Shown here one piece after another: positions 50,252 through 62,518 of a stretch of DNA of 64,000 bases. The notes beneath the pieces were generated by a model, which was not told where the DNA came from, searched no databases, and worked only from the letters and a program-made list of their open reading frames with translations. The DNA lies in assembly GCA_022818135.1 (NCBI GenBank), contig JAFMSR010000009.1:13301892-13365891 (forward strand). Reading direction: 5' to 3'. A program made the position numbers and the translations under genes. The first letter of the stretch is position 1. Every line of letters begins with the position of its first letter. This stretch comes from Saxidomus purpurata. Its lineage: Eukaryota; Mollusca; Bivalvia; Venerida; Veneridae.

Positions 50252-51510
50252 TAATATTTAGACACCGGCGTCGCGTGTGGAATATTTCCAATGTATGTCT
50301 GCATTCGATTATATTGAAGTTAAAACCTCATTTTCTTATATTTAACTGAAACCTCCTCGTTGGTTGTTCCTTAGATGTAGAATCTAAATATGAGGCAACT
50401 TCGTCTTAGGTGTTAAGAATATTCTGTGCACGCAAAGAAAGAATCTTAGTTAATTTTCTAACATTAGCAACGAAATCATTGAACAAAACGTTTGTTAAAC
50501 ACATGCTGTACCAGCGTCGAAATCTCTACACTTGCAATTAGTTGCCTGCTTATTAAAACATATTTTGAATTAAACAAAATATGCACTTGTTTAAGTCAAA
50601 GTGTAATAAGATTTTTCAAAGAATGACATGATAAAAGACTAACAGTATGTGAAATAATAGGTTTCGACTGAAAAATGTTTTTACATTACAATGATTGATA
50701 ACGTTAGAAAATTCTTTTAGAACATTATCTTTTCCAACGTAATGGCCAAGGGTAGTCACCCGGTTTATCATACACTTAATTAATGGTATAAAAATCTAGG
50801 GTGTGAATGTTTGGCGAACTTTTCTAGAGGTTTATGGGGCCTAAATTATTAGTATAGTTTAAAATCATTTAATAGGGTAATTATAGCGAGTTACGACCCT
50901 ATCTAGTCCGATCCTGTCGCCAATTTATTAGCAATATTACCAACTGTAATAATCTGATTCCTACATAGTACATGAAAGCACAATATATGACTGAAATATC
51001 ATACATAAAATCGTACCTTTAAGACGGGAGCAATAGTAGCAAGTCATAGAAAATGAAAGCACTATTTTTGAGACATCGTACTTTATGAAACTGAGCAATA
51101 GTTGTCACATCTGGAAAAGTTACTATACGTAGTAATACAACGGGCTTGGCATTATTCTTTTTATCACGTGTCATTCCACAGGTATGCTAAATTAGCTGTT
51201 TTATTGGGAAATACGAAACAAAAATAAGTTTGTGGTGACAAGAAATATAGACAGAATGTTAATAACGTAGTAACTGTCTACAATTTTCACGCCGGAAGTG
51301 TATGATGAATACAATTTAATCATGCAGGGCGGATACCATCTGATGCTTGGTTTGATTATCACTCCGTAATATGATATTATGATTGCATGTGGTGAAGAAT
51401 ATTGGCTTATTACGGTGAATGTGTTTATAACACTAGATAATCACGTGTTGGAGGTGCCATTTAACACAAGCAGGATCGTTGCCGAGCTTTTAACAAATTT
51501 ATCATTTTTT

Positions 51511-52019
51511 TCCAAAGCAGAATTCAGAAGTTAGCATAAATCGGGTTCTAAAAATTATAACATATATGTCAGCAGAACTTCGCCAAGACATTACCCTAAC
51601 AGCGGTTCGTGAAGTCAAATCAAGTAAATCGCCGGTAATAAAAAAAATTGTGAAAATTTTAAATCAGATTCAATCGTATTGGCAAACAGTCATGTAATGT
51701 TGAATTATACTTTAAGCCATTATAGTGTTCCGAAACCCTTTATACTCTTGCAAAACAGTCAAACATCTGTGTTAAAATGCGACTTATCGTGTCTCCAGCA
51801 TTTAATAGATGTAGTAACAAATTCAAATCAAAGTGCAAAGGCACTGAACATGTTTGGTTTGAAACATGGATTATTGTAAGGATTGGTATTTTTATGAGGT
51901 AGAGGAATGTTGATCACAAGTTTTGCATGATTTCAATAAATATCTTTCTGATTTGTTTTAATTGTACGTTTGAAGTGGAACATCACTTGATGAAACAGCA
52001 TGCATAATGTTACGGACAG
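51511..52019. other. AT-rich intergenic sequence
   Basis: No supported gene; the 66-codon frame at 51679-51879 has no domain. Confidence 0.4.
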
Positions 52020-52220
52020 TGAGATACCTTCTTGGTCAAGTGGTTAGAGAAGCTGAAACCGCTCACTGGCGTATTGAGAGTCTTTGGTTCGAGTCCAGCT
52101 ACCGACCACGTCCCGTAATGTGAGAAAGTTAAGTTTCTTAAGAAAAGAATTTGTTCTAGTACTGATTCTTCCCAGAATAATTGTTAGGTAAACTGTCCTC
52201 CTTTAAAAACATGTAAATCT
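52020..52220 (+). mobile_element. tRNA-derived SINE
   Basis: A-box-like 'ttggtcaagtggttagaga' and B box 'ggttcgagtcc' at 52087-52097. The body has 'ctagtactgattcttcccag' and '(t)taggtaaactgtcc', and the tail is 'aaaaacatgtaaat'. No tRNA acceptor stem closes it, so it is not a tRNA gene. Confidence 0.7.
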
Positions 52221-52227
52221 GTAAATG

Positions 52228-52445
52228 AGGGGAGTGGTGGTGTAGAGGTTAAGGTGTCGGCCGCTCATCCCGGAGGTTGCGGGTTCGAGCCCCACCGGAA
52301 TCACGACCGTATTCCCTCATATGACACCAGTACTGGTTTTTCCAGGAAGCGGACTCGAGAGTGACACGATAAGCTACAAGCTTATCATTCACATGGCAGA
52401 AAGAAATGTAATCTTATACTAGATAGAAGAAAAGAACAAAGCCAG
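52228..52445 (+). mobile_element. tRNA-derived SINE with molluscan-type core
   Basis: The head is 'ggtggtgtagaggttaagg' (A box), then 'gcgggttcgagcccc' (B box at 52281-52291). The core reads 'cagtactggtttttccagga', then 'agcggactcgagagtgac' and 'cgataagctacaagctt'. Followed by an AT-rich tail. It lies directly downstream of another SINE in the same orientation. Confidence 0.8.
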
Positions 52446-53029
52446 AATACTAACATTTAGTTAATGCTGGCACTTGGGCACGCTACAACTCAATTTATCA
52501 CCATTGAAACATTAACTCAACACATTTCTTTATTAGAAATTTTGTTTACATGAAATGATCCATTGCATTCAACCAGTATTTGAAATAAATACATTGTATA
52601 TACGCGAAATAAAAATAAACTTCTGTTTCTGTCATAAGAGATTATTTCCCCCCATTAATTCGCTTTGCTTAACAAGTGAAAAAGCACATAATTATACTGT
52701 TGGAAACAGGTACTAAACCCAAACATTCCGATCTAGCTCGTATCAAGCTAATGATGGTCAATCATAAAACACAACATTAAAGGGGAACTGCTAAAAACAA
52801 ATTTATGGGCGACCCGTATGGATCCAGATCATGGTCACAAAGGTTTACCCATGACGTGGCTCAATGTTTTAAAATTCTATTGCACTCAACCATGTTAAAT
52901 CACTCTATCAAGACAAATCCATATAGGTATTTCAATATGAATGAAATTCCAATCACAGTGTTTTATTCTAAACCATTATGGTCACCTATTAGTATTTTCA
53001 TTCAACGATCATAGTTAATTACACTTACA

Positions 53030-53220
53030 TATTTTAGCTCGATTGTAAAGAAATCTTGTAGCTTACCGAGTCACTGTCAAGTCCGCTTTCTGGAAAAAAA
53101 ACAGTAATAATGTCATATGACGAAGAACGATCGTGACCCCAGTGGGGCTTGAAGCCGCCGGGGGGCACATAAACATCTATACCACGCTCCTCTTAAACGA
53201 TAGTTAGGAAACCTGGTTGT
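53030..53220 (-). mobile_element. tRNA-derived SINE, same family, opposite strand
   Basis: On the minus strand the head 'gaggagcgtggtatagatg' and a degenerate B box 'ggcttcaagcccc' lead into 'actgttttttttccagaaag' and 'cggacttgacagtgactcgg', matching the core of the 52228-52445 copy, then 'taagctacaag'. Confidence 0.75.
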
Positions 53221-54179
53221 CGAAATACTGTGAACTGGTTAAAGCATAAACAAGCCAAACGAAATTTATTTGCTATCAGTTTACTGACATTATCTAAGCT
53301 ACATTTTTAACTATCTAAGCTTATACTTTGTTTGTAGAGTAAGTTCAGCTTATATTAATTTATAATCTCTGTCTGAGGGTGGTCAAAAGGAAATAAAGAA
53401 GTTTAATATGTTTCCGTATTTATGTTATCAATAATGTTATTCATTTCCTCTGTAGGTTCACCAAGTCATAACTGACTAAAAAGGTGTCCTACAAATACAA
53501 GAAAACAAGAATAATCATAAAGCAAATAAAAACATATAAAAGCAACTAAAAGCAAAAGCAAATTATTGCACAACAATAATTTGGGTCAGACATTACTTAA
53601 GTAGAAACATAAATTACTTCAAGATAGTAACAGTTATTAATTGTAAACAAGATTTGGGTAAAAGGGATTTAACCAAATGTTTAAATAACCAAATTAATTA
53701 ATAACTGACATTGATGGACAAGCCAAAGGGATTGGGACAAGGGAAAACCTGGATTTACCTGATCTGTAAAATACAACTGTTTGAAGAATTATCTAGATGT
53801 AGCTAGGAAAACTGCATCTTTATCCTAGCTTTGTATCTGTGCAACTGTGTGAACTTAAAATCCCCCAAGCATGAGAAAGGGTGAGATGTTTAATCAGGTA
53901 TTACAAATAAACCAATCACCAGTTGTTATGTTTTCTTTACACACTATTAGTTACTAAAAGAATATATAAATAGAAATCACCTGATGCTATATGATCACAT
54001 GACTGAGTTCATGTACAACTCGTGCACATATTATTAGGTATAAAACCACTAATAATTACCACTGTGACATTAACAAGTTTACTGAATACAATTAAATGCA
54101 TTTGAAAAACATTTTGTACTATAATTAAGTGGAGCATGAAATTTGTTTATAAGCACAAGACTAAAGTACTTGCACCGAA
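53221..54179. other. AT-rich intergenic sequence
   Basis: No supported gene. Contains purine-rich 'aaaagcaactaaaagcaaaa' around 53540-53560. Confidence 0.4.
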
Positions 54180-54295
54180 ATATGGGATTATGGAGGTCCA
54201 AATCGCATTCTTCTGACGGTATTTGAACCCGCGACCTCCGAGTTAGGTAAAGCTACCTCTACAAATGTACACCACGGTCCTTCCCTGAATATGGC
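54180..54295 (-). mobile_element. tRNA-like SINE head
   Basis: Minus strand: 'ggaccgtggtgtacatttgt', 'agaggtagctttacctaact', 'cggaggtcgcgggttcaaat', with a B box 'gggttcaaata'. Probably a truncated SINE. Confidence 0.6.
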
Positions 54296-54438
54296 AGTTT
54301 AAAGCGTATATTTCACAAGCAACTAAAAAGAACAGACTCTGAGTAAAACCAAATTGTTACCCCGCAGTTAACCAGAACGACCTTTCGTTTTTCACTATTT
54401 CTCTGTTATCTGTACTTACGTTTTCATTTTCTGGTGTG

Positions 54439-54582
54439 TTCATGCACGGAGTAATATAAACCAATCAGGTGGCGTTTATAAATGTATTCATGCAAGGAGT
54501 AATATAAACCAATCAGGTGGCGTTTATAAATGTATTCATGCACGGAGTAATATAAACCAATCAGGTGGCGTTTATAAATATA
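54439..54582. repeat. 48-bp tandem repeat x3 with CCAAT boxes
   Basis: Three nearly identical units start at 54439, 54487 and 54535. Each has 'gagtaatataaaccaatcag' followed by 'gtggcgtttataaatg'. Every unit carries a ccaatca motif and a TATAAA-like word. Confidence 0.95.
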
Positions 54583-55799
54583 ATCTTCTTTACACACTAT
54601 GGGAGTTGTGTCACTTTGAGAGCGTTTTGATTGATTGCTTATTTAAGTAGTACATGTCTAAGCTTCGTAGTTAGATAAAGGTAACTTTAGTGTCATAATG
54701 TTGTATCCGTTGAACGTTTAACAAGAACTTACAACCATTCACATTAATTTATGAAAAATAACTCAGTTATTTTTTTTATGATAAATAGTCGCATTTCTTG
54801 TTATCTTTGAAGCAATATAAAACGTTGGAATCACACCAGCTGCAAAACAGTTGATCACTTGTGTTACTTTCTGTAAATATAAAATGCGTTTAATCTGAAG
54901 GATTATTTTAGAACTGAGAGTTACATGTAGCTCGGTTTTAAAAGTAGCGCTTTCTTGTCAGAAACTGGATACAATAAATATAAGGATTTTGAAAATCCTC
55001 ACATTTAGAAAGCGCAACCGATTAGAAAGTGTGTTATGGTAAAATGCAAAAAAACACGATTGATGGATTTTTTTTTGTATGAATTCAGTTTGAAATATAG
55101 TTCACAAGGTTTTATTAGACTGACCACGTCAATTTGAACTATGTAGTTTGTCATGATATACCCTGCTAAGATTTCTGTTTTCCAGGTCTACACATACTTT
55201 TGCGGACCCGGCACGTAATCGCTTTCGGCCAATCAGGATAAAGTATTTATGTTAGGTATACGATATAAAGTAATATAAATCGTCGGGCAAAGTGATTTCA
55301 TATATTGTCTTTTTAAACACTCATGTTCTACCATATTGGCGATTATTATTAAAAAATCACTTAATATTGGAAGTTTCATAATTTTTTATTTCATATTTTT
55401 TTACATACATAAATATAATATTGTAAATACTGGGGTTACAAATTCCTGGTATATCGCATTTGTGTATCAATAACATCATGAAAATAAAAATGGAGGTTAA
55501 GTTATAGGTACTGTGACTACATATATTTATGGTAAAATCTTAACTGTCTTCTTCGTTTAAGCTTGCCCGAAACGAAGCGACAAAATAATAAGGAAGACTG
55601 AAATTAACAAACATTTACCACACTATTATCACAGTCTTTAATTTCTTTTTACACTATGAGTTGAAAGTTTTGTATCATTTCTAAACTTCCAGATATGCCA
55701 TTTTGTTTCAAAAGTCACAGTTTTGTAAAACGTCGACAATTTGTGGTTGTTTTTAAACCCCAAAATCAATTAAGAAGACAAACTGGTCATCGTTTGTTT
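54583..55799. other. AT-rich intergenic sequence
   Basis: No supported gene or repeat. Confidence 0.4.
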
Positions 55800-57135
55800 T
55801 TCTCTTTCCGAAAGCTTTTAACAGCACGACATGAAGTAAACAGATGAAGTGGCGCTTCTTGTTCATGTATACATAAATCACAAATTCCATCTGATACATT
55901 CATTAAAAGCAGTTTGTGTTCAGTGAATATTGCATTGTGCATTAATTTCCATTGAAATTATTTGGCTTTCGGTGTTGCATGCACACTATGAACGCTTAAC
56001 CAGCTTCTTTGGCAATCAAAATAATTTCAAAATAGTTTATCCAGCCATTTTAATAATTTGCTCTGTTGAAGATTTGTAAGATACATGTACTTATGTGTCA
56101 TAAAATGTGTATCTATTATTCAAGGAAATGTTTCCCGCTTAAATTTAACAGAGTCTGAAGCAAAATATATATTTTAGAGCTTTTGCTTTTAATTCGATCT
56201 TCCTTCAATACATTTATAAAATCATTTGGTATGCTTTGTTTTAAAGTCGACTAGTTTGCGGCTTAGTTCTGAAATTAAGTTTCGTTAGAATACGTTCATC
56301 GCTTTTAAATGTTTGGACTGATCATCCCATATATCTTTTATTTGCTTTATACCGCTTGTGATAAAGTATTTTAAAAATAACACCCTTTTTCGTATGCGAT
56401 AATTTCCAATAAGACTGGTGCATAGTATTTCATTTTTTTTGTAAGTGGACTAAATGCTTTCATAAGTTTGTTCCAATAGTATTTAGTGCTTCCATGTAAA
56501 ATGCTGAAACAGTCTATAAACTCGAAAAGTACATAAAAGGTAACTGCAGTTAAAAAGTGTATCAAGAGTTTTAAGGAGGTTCTTACCAATTTATTAATTT
56601 TATATATCATTTTAACCTCTATGTTCCTTGTCTTTATTTGTTGTATTAAAATAACCAAGCGGTTTTTTACCATTCCAAATGAAATCTATAACTAGTTTGT
56701 CAATTTCTCTACAAAACCTATCTGGGATCGATCTAGTTTCTACTTCAAAATTAATTGCCAAATGTACAAATGTTTTGACAATAAGAGCATTTCAGCCAAT
56801 AGAGAGATTTCTTGATTTCCAAATTTTAAGGCATAATCAAAGATTGTTGATTTTATTCCTCCACAAGTCATCCTTGTCAATGTTATAGCCATGACATATA
56901 CTGGGTGTTTTTCCATTTGGTCCAGCTTTTTTCATTTAAAGTTGAATTTGTAGATTTGCTTTTTTCCATAAATAACCACTTGGTTTCTCTTTGTTCATTT
57001 TTGTACCTGAAACTTTTTCATAAATGTTATGATCTTAAAATATATGAGGAAGCGAATTTTCATTTTAGCAAATAAGTGTGTATCATCTACGCACTGATAC
57101 ATTTTGCCCGAATGGTTCTGCCGTAATTATTTTTG
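55800..57135 (-). pseudogene. Decayed L1/Tx1-type LINE (RT to C-terminus)
   Basis: Read on the minus strand from 57130: 'MYQCVDDTHLF' is the catalytic box (YADD mutated to CVDD). 'YEKVSG..MNKEK'-like debris follows, then 'LKFGNQEISLLAEMLLLSKHLYI', 'FVEKLTN..ISFGMVKNRLV' and the 100-codon frame 56371-56673. The usual zinc-knuckle-like end CDLCIHEQEAPLHLFTSC lies near 55830-55900. Several stops and frameshifts show it is dead. The N-terminal half is absent. Confidence 0.7.
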
Positions 57136-58744
57136 TACATAATTATAATTATGGATTTATTTCCAGATGGGTTCGCCAGACAGTCTAGATCAAATAAAAT
57201 AAAAGTGTATCACGTTCCATGTTTTGCTTTTGTTATATTTCTATTAAATATTGCATACTATCAGAAAAGCAAAGTTTAATTTGCAAAATCAAAACTTTAT
57301 TAAGTTTGTACAGACTGCAGACGCATTATATAATACACTTGTACTTTTATTAGTTTCATTATTTTTCAAAATGCTATTAACTTTTTGTCGAAGCATTTTA
57401 TTGTGGTAACACAGTGTGCAGGATATTAAAAATAACAATATTAAAAACAATCTTTATTGCCACCCGTGGGAGGACGTCTGCATTAAAAATAAAAAAAAGG
57501 AAATTGCAAATGAATGTTTAACAATAAGTATAAAAGTAGTTAGAACTTCAGCTTAACAGTATGTCTGTCCTGTGTGGCTTAACACCTATTTATGCAGATC
57601 GAATGAACACATTTTTCCAAACGGTAATGTCATGTGTCTTAATAACTGATAATTTAAGAGCAATAACTTTACCGTCAAGAGTCAAATATTGCATACCGGG
57701 TAGATACATTTAGGATGGCATTTTTAAAGAGATGTGTTGTATTGGGCATATTAAAACAACAAATTATGAAACTGTCAATTTTAAGTGAGTTTTAATAATA
57801 ATCACCAATATCGTAGGACATGAGTTCTTAAAAAGGCAATATATGAAAATAATCATTATTTCTGGACTGAGGTTTGGCTATATCTTCACTTGACTGTATC
57901 GAATACATCACAGGTTCACACTTTTCACATCTTCTACAGGACTATATGCAAGTATGCTCGAATTTAAACATAAGTACGCCACTCAGTCCGCATGGTACAT
58001 GTCTAAAGTAAAATAATCCGCACATAGTATACTTGTATATATTACATGCATACACTAAAAGTACGTCGTACGTAGTAATGAAGACATTTTTATTAATACC
58101 AAGTTTTTTACGTTATAGAATAAGCTCAATGAAATTCTGCAAGTGATCGATGTGTTTCAAATAATATTGCACTTCATCCTTCGAAACTTTCAAAATGCAA
58201 CTTGACAGGTTTTTTTTACAATAATTCTTAACAAACCTGCAAACGGGTTCCATTGCAATGTTTGGTGAATTTAAGTGGCTTTCTTTTTCAAGATGATATG
58301 ATTTTTATGTTTCTATTTACGCATTTAAATTCATATAAAAATCTTTGCATTGAACTCATATATTCAATGTAATTAATATTCCAGAATGTATAATTTACGT
58401 TCAGCGTCTAGACAAAAATCTTCGACTCATCAAATTCTACACTAATTACTTGAAAACAAGTCAACCATTTGACAAAATGCCTTCACATCGAGACATTTCG
58501 TGGATTAAATTTCAAAGTCTGATGTAATGTTAAAAGGAATGTTGTAGATAAAATCAAGGTTTGCATACATGAAAAACGCAAAACTATACACAATTGTATT
58601 TGGTCTGTTAATGGTGAACTTGTTGGAAATGTGGATTCTTTTACATGTATTGGTATTATATTTCATTATCCTGCGTGTATGATATACTGCTATATATACT
58701 GAATAAGTAAGCAATTAAAGCATACAATAGTTTACTTTCGATCT
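57136..58744. other. AT-rich intergenic sequence
   Basis: No supported gene; frames are short and AT-driven. Confidence 0.4.
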
Positions 58745-59540
58745 TTCATAAGGCCCGTCTTGGTTAAAAAACAAAAACTTAGTTTGTTTGATTCCTTAAT
58801 AGCTCATATTCTTTTATATGGCTCAGAAATATGGGGTATGTACAATTACATTAAAGTTGATAGACTACATCTTAAATTGTGTAACACTTGCTTGGAAACA
58901 AACATCTAGAAGAGCGGTTCTTGGTGAACGCAAGGAGCGCGCATTAAAGAATGAAAAGCAATAATAATCATATACAACAATTCTTTAATGACCAATTACA
59001 AAATATTTATGTTAGTAGTAATAAAGCATGGGGTTTTGCAGTGAAAACATTGTTAGATAACCTAGGTTTTAGGAATACATGAAACGCTTTTGATATTAAT
59101 GTTAATTATAAGCCTCGGTTTAAACAACGACATAACGACCAATATATGCAAGAGGGGAATGCAACCATAGTTATCAGCCAAAGTTATGTTATTATATATA
59201 AATTGTTTAAATGTGAATTCAAATATAAAAAATACATCGATATTGTTAATAATGCTGTAGTTAAAAAAACCTTAAAGACTTTGTTCTCATACTTTAGAAA
59301 TTGTAACTGGTAGATATACAGTCTTTTTATATTGTGTAACTTACAATGCCGCTGAATCTGAATATACTTTTATGTTATGTTGTCCATTATATTGAGATTT
59401 AAGCCAGAAAAGCTTTTCTTGCTCTAATCTGCCAAAAGAGAGAGTTTGTCATTACATATCCATTAATCATTAGATAGTATCACCAAAAACTGTTGGATTA
59501 TTTCACACTCCTTAAACAAGTGTTGAACGGTGTATGGAGC
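58745..59540 (+). pseudogene. Decayed LINE 3' fragment
   Basis: 'SLFDSLIAHILLYGSEIWGMYN' with 'KVDRLHLKLCNTCL' (58780-58900) is the thumb region of CR1/L2-type LINE RTs. It continues out of frame as 'NNSLMTNY', 'KAWGFAVKTLLDNLGF', 'FDINVNYKPRFKQRHNDQYM' and 'EWNATIVISQSYVIIYKLFK'. The end 'NAAESEYTFMLCCPLY' (59345-59395) is the zinc-like C-terminus. Several frameshifts. No catalytic core. Confidence 0.75.
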
Positions 59541-61170
59541 CGTAGAACAAAAGTCACAAAGATTACTCGGAACTATCTTACATATAAACAAGAAAACATT
59601 ATTTGCAATTATTCTCATTATATATTTGTACTGGAATTCCCTAATTTAAGAATATTACATTGTACATTGAATTGATAATATAAATACTTTTTTTCGCTCG
59701 TTACTATGCTTCTCCTATTTTTGTATTGCATACTTCCCTTTTCTTCACTTCCATATTATAAAGCATTTGATTTATTTCAATGTCCTGCGGTATTCTAGAG
59801 ATTAAGTAATCTGATATAACTGTTCCTTGCTTGACTCCTGTATCATGTTTTGTTTCCAATTTTTGTCCATGGAAGTAAGTAAAGCACAATCTTTAAAGAA
59901 AAGCAGATCTTTGTACACGTATATTATACACATTTTGCAGTTCAGAAAATTAAGTCAAGAATTCTCCCTTGCGAAGGTCAAACATACTTGCAATGTAAAT
60001 TGCAAAAGTAAACCTTTAACAGACCATTTTTTTGTATAAGAATGAAGTTACATTTGAATCAATAATAAACGAATTTTTCCATATCTATCTGTTTCGAAAA
60101 AGAAGTTATATTTTCACAGAAATCAATAGAACACCATGAGGAAAGGATTTCCGTAAGAAAGGTATATTCTTATTTCATTCATGTACGTGCTTACTGTTGC
60201 AGTTACATTTTAGAAACAATGTAAGAAACTAGAATAGAAAGACAAAAATATTCTATCAGTGTGTCGTTTCCGTCAATTAAATATTTTGTTAAGCCATGTA
60301 AGACTACAAAAACCACAAAAAATATTGCAAAATATGTGCAAAAGGACATGTCATTTACACCACAGAAAAAAATTGACTTCATATCTGCCTCTTAGTAGTT
60401 CAGAAAATACAATTCATGTTCTTTATGTAAACTTGGATAAATTATCATCAATTGATTTTTGGCCATTCGTACTTAACGACCAAAGGTTTTGTATACATGC
60501 CGATTTGCCAATAAACTTCGAAACTTGATCGTTACATCCGTGAAATCAACGAAATCTACCGCCCTACAAAAAGTATTGTATTTACAGTATCCTCATACAA
60601 ACTTATTGAATATTTCAGATTTATGATACTGTACAAGACTTAACACTCAAAGATAAACTTTCCGTATGACCTTACCTCTTTTATAATTTGAATCGTTTAC
60701 ATAGCTTAGTAACGATAAAACCCTTAAACCTGCAATATTTCTAAATTTGACTTTCCTATCTTTCAGTTGCAGCAGTACCACTGTTTATTCCTAGTGGTGC
60801 TCAATGAAAATTTACTGGTTGCATTGCGAACAGTGCGGAACAGGATCAGACTTCATGGATTAACAGGGTGAACAAGTTCTGAACTGAACAAAAATGGCAG
60901 TGCCGGTGTAAGCAATGAATGTATTGGAGTATTTTTAGCCAGTCACTTCAATTATACTTTCTGTTTACATTCTTACTACAGACATGCATGTAGTTTTCAG
61001 TTTAGCGTGAGTCTCCAATAACTACCAGCAGTTTGATTAGATACTATATGTCATGAACTTCAGACGGAAAATCCGATATCGCTCCTGCTGGAAGCTCGGT
61101 GTTTTGCGGTCATCCAGTGACACTCGTAGGCTTACTTGTGAAATGGTATTACATCTCTCGGAAGCAGTGT
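59541..61170. other. Intergenic sequence upstream of the opsin-like gene
   Basis: No gene could be supported. A minus frame at 59704-59889 contains 'DTGVKQGTVIS', which faintly resembles an RT motif but has no neighbours to back it. The last 400 bp are less AT-rich and may hold the promoter. Confidence 0.4.
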
Positions 61171-61178
61171 TATATAAG
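61171..61178 (+). promoter_or_regulatory. TATA-like box
   Basis: tatataag about 125 bp upstream of the proposed start codon. The transcription start is not visible, so this is tentative. Confidence 0.35.
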
Positions 61179-61229
61179 GTGCAAACTTTATCTTGAGATA
61201 TTTACAATAAATAAGAAAAGGTGAACAAC

Positions 61230-61274
61230 ATGATGAGTACGCCTGAATGCGGAAAAAATAAAGTGTCTGTATAA
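61230..61274 (+). promoter_or_regulatory. Possible upstream ORF
   Basis: A 14-codon uORF (ATG ATG AGT ... TAA) ends 22 bp before the main ATG. If the transcript starts near the TATA-like box it could dampen translation of the receptor. Confidence 0.3.
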
Positions 61275-61296
61275 TTCAAGTGTCAATAAACATTTA

Positions 61297-61738
61297 ATGA
61301 TGAATATGTCTAGAACGTTAGATACACTTAATGAAAATATTCTAGAAGTGCAAATGTCGCGTTTGCCTGAGGGACCAGTTTTTGATGAAATTATATGGCT
61401 TGACAATGGAAACACTATTTTTGATACTGCAAGATTAGAGACGCAGAATATATCGTCTGCCTGTTGTGAAGACCTGAAGCAAAATGTGGAGACCACATTT
61501 CAAAATGTACCAAATTTTCTGTATATTATATATTCATCATACATTAGTTTAGTTTTTGTGCTCGGCCTAGGTCAGAATGCTGTTTCTTTATATGTGTTTT
61601 TAAGGGAAAGGGGCATAAGAAAAGTGCACAATGTTTTTATATTTGGTCTTGCCCTTGGTGACGTGCTTATGTGCTTACTAAGTACATGGATGGTCATTAT
61701 CTCGTCGGCACACCATCGCTGGATATTTGGACATACAG
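61297..61738 (+). CDS. Opsin-like rhodopsin-family GPCR, first coding exon (partial gene)
   Basis: 147 codons plus one base, ending at a consensus donor (ACAG|GTAAGC at 61739, phase 1). Residues 1-72 are extracellular with possible N-glycosylation sites (NMS, NIS). Residues ~75-103 form TM1 with the GQNA version of the conserved GN motif. 'RERGIRKVHN' is the first intracellular loop. Residues ~111-134 form TM2 with the class A motif as 'FGLALGDVLMC' (LxxxD). 'HHRWIFGHTG' matches the opsin extracellular loop 1 just before the TM3 cysteine. By family the product is a light-sensing or related seven-helix membrane receptor; the Lys of TM7 that would prove an opsin is not in the window. The frame runs on to 61812 only through intron. 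TM3-TM7 exons were not found by 64000 and must lie beyond. Two ATGs (61297, 61300) are adjacent; either may be used. Confidence 0.75.
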
Positions 61739-61754
61739 GTAAGCTTATGTCTTT

Positions 61755-61905
61755 GATTAACCCTTATCCTGTTGACGGTAAATGTTTTGCCTATGTCACC
61801 AGTGCAGTCTGAAAGTGCAGTCTGATCATGATCTGCACTGTTCGCTATTAAGTCAGTAAACGATCACCGAGCTCCCCGGTAATATCTTAATTGAAAGATG
61901 CAGGA
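61755..61905. repeat. Dispersed bivalve-type repeat
   Basis: 'ttaacccttatcctgttga', 'ccagtgcagtctga', 'tgatcatgatctgcactgtt' and 'cgctattaagtcagtaaa' form a phrase order familiar from very abundant bivalve dispersed repeats. Confidence 0.6.
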
Positions 61906-62274
61906 GCCAATAACAGAAATTAAGCAGGTCATGTTTAAAATTCTAAGTTTATAGACTAATTATAGAGACGTAGTCTTCGTCACCCATATGTGATATCTAT
62001 GTCATTGTTCCGGTGTCCTAAGAGAGATTTTGTTGTTTTTAAGTTGTGACGCGGATATTGGACAAGCGATTGCCGCCAAAAAACAAAATCAAGAGCTGTG
62101 CAAATTAGACACGGGATATATAAAAGAGACAGACAAAATAACTTAAAATTTAAGTCATTAAATAAACTGAAAAGACAAAAAAACAATATCTTCCCGTTTA
62201 ACAGTCCCATTGCCACACCATACCTATCAATTGAATTAAGAAATAATAAATGTGTCCTTGTATTTTACCGTTTA

Positions 62275-62338
62275 ATAAAATACAGTCAGGAATTCGGAAG
62301 TGTAGTAATTAAATCACGAATGACTGACTGTATTTTAT
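62275..62338. repeat. Hairpin with 14-bp arms
   Basis: ataaaatacagtca (62275-62288) and tgactgtattttat (62325-62338) are perfect reverse complements with a 36-nt loop. Confidence 0.85.
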
Positions 62339-62437
62339 AAAACGAAAAACTACAGAGATGCATTTATTATTTCGATTCTAACACGAAATAGTTTTCAAGA
62401 TACCACGAACTATGTCCGACGCGTAGCAACATTCCAA

Positions 62438-62518
62438 AGTAGCTTACAAGCACGGAATGCGATTGGACGCGTGCACCAGAGTAGCTTACAAGCACGGAAT
62501 GCGATTGGACGCATGTGA
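62438..62518. repeat. 42-bp tandem duplication
   Basis: 'agtagcttacaagcacggaa' plus 'tgcgattggacgc(g/a)tg' occurs twice with a period of 42 bp (62438 and 62480), almost identical. Confidence 0.95.

Larger units (their letters stand above)
49153..51510. repeat. Tandem duplication copy 2, right part
   Basis: Counterpart of 32155-34280; see the anchors there. It contains a ~500-bp stretch (about 49215-49715) and the expanded minisatellite (49761-50127) that copy 1 lacks. Confidence 0.8.

Noticed and set aside
52240..52300. Possible tRNA gene
   Set aside because: A and B boxes are present, but no closing acceptor stem or clean cloverleaf, and the SINE core follows; called as SINE. The same applies at 29.8, 32.6, 52.1 and 54.2 kb.
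59704..59889. Minus-strand frame with 'DTGVKQGTVIS' like an RT motif
   Set aside because: No neighbouring RT motifs in any frame; too short to support.
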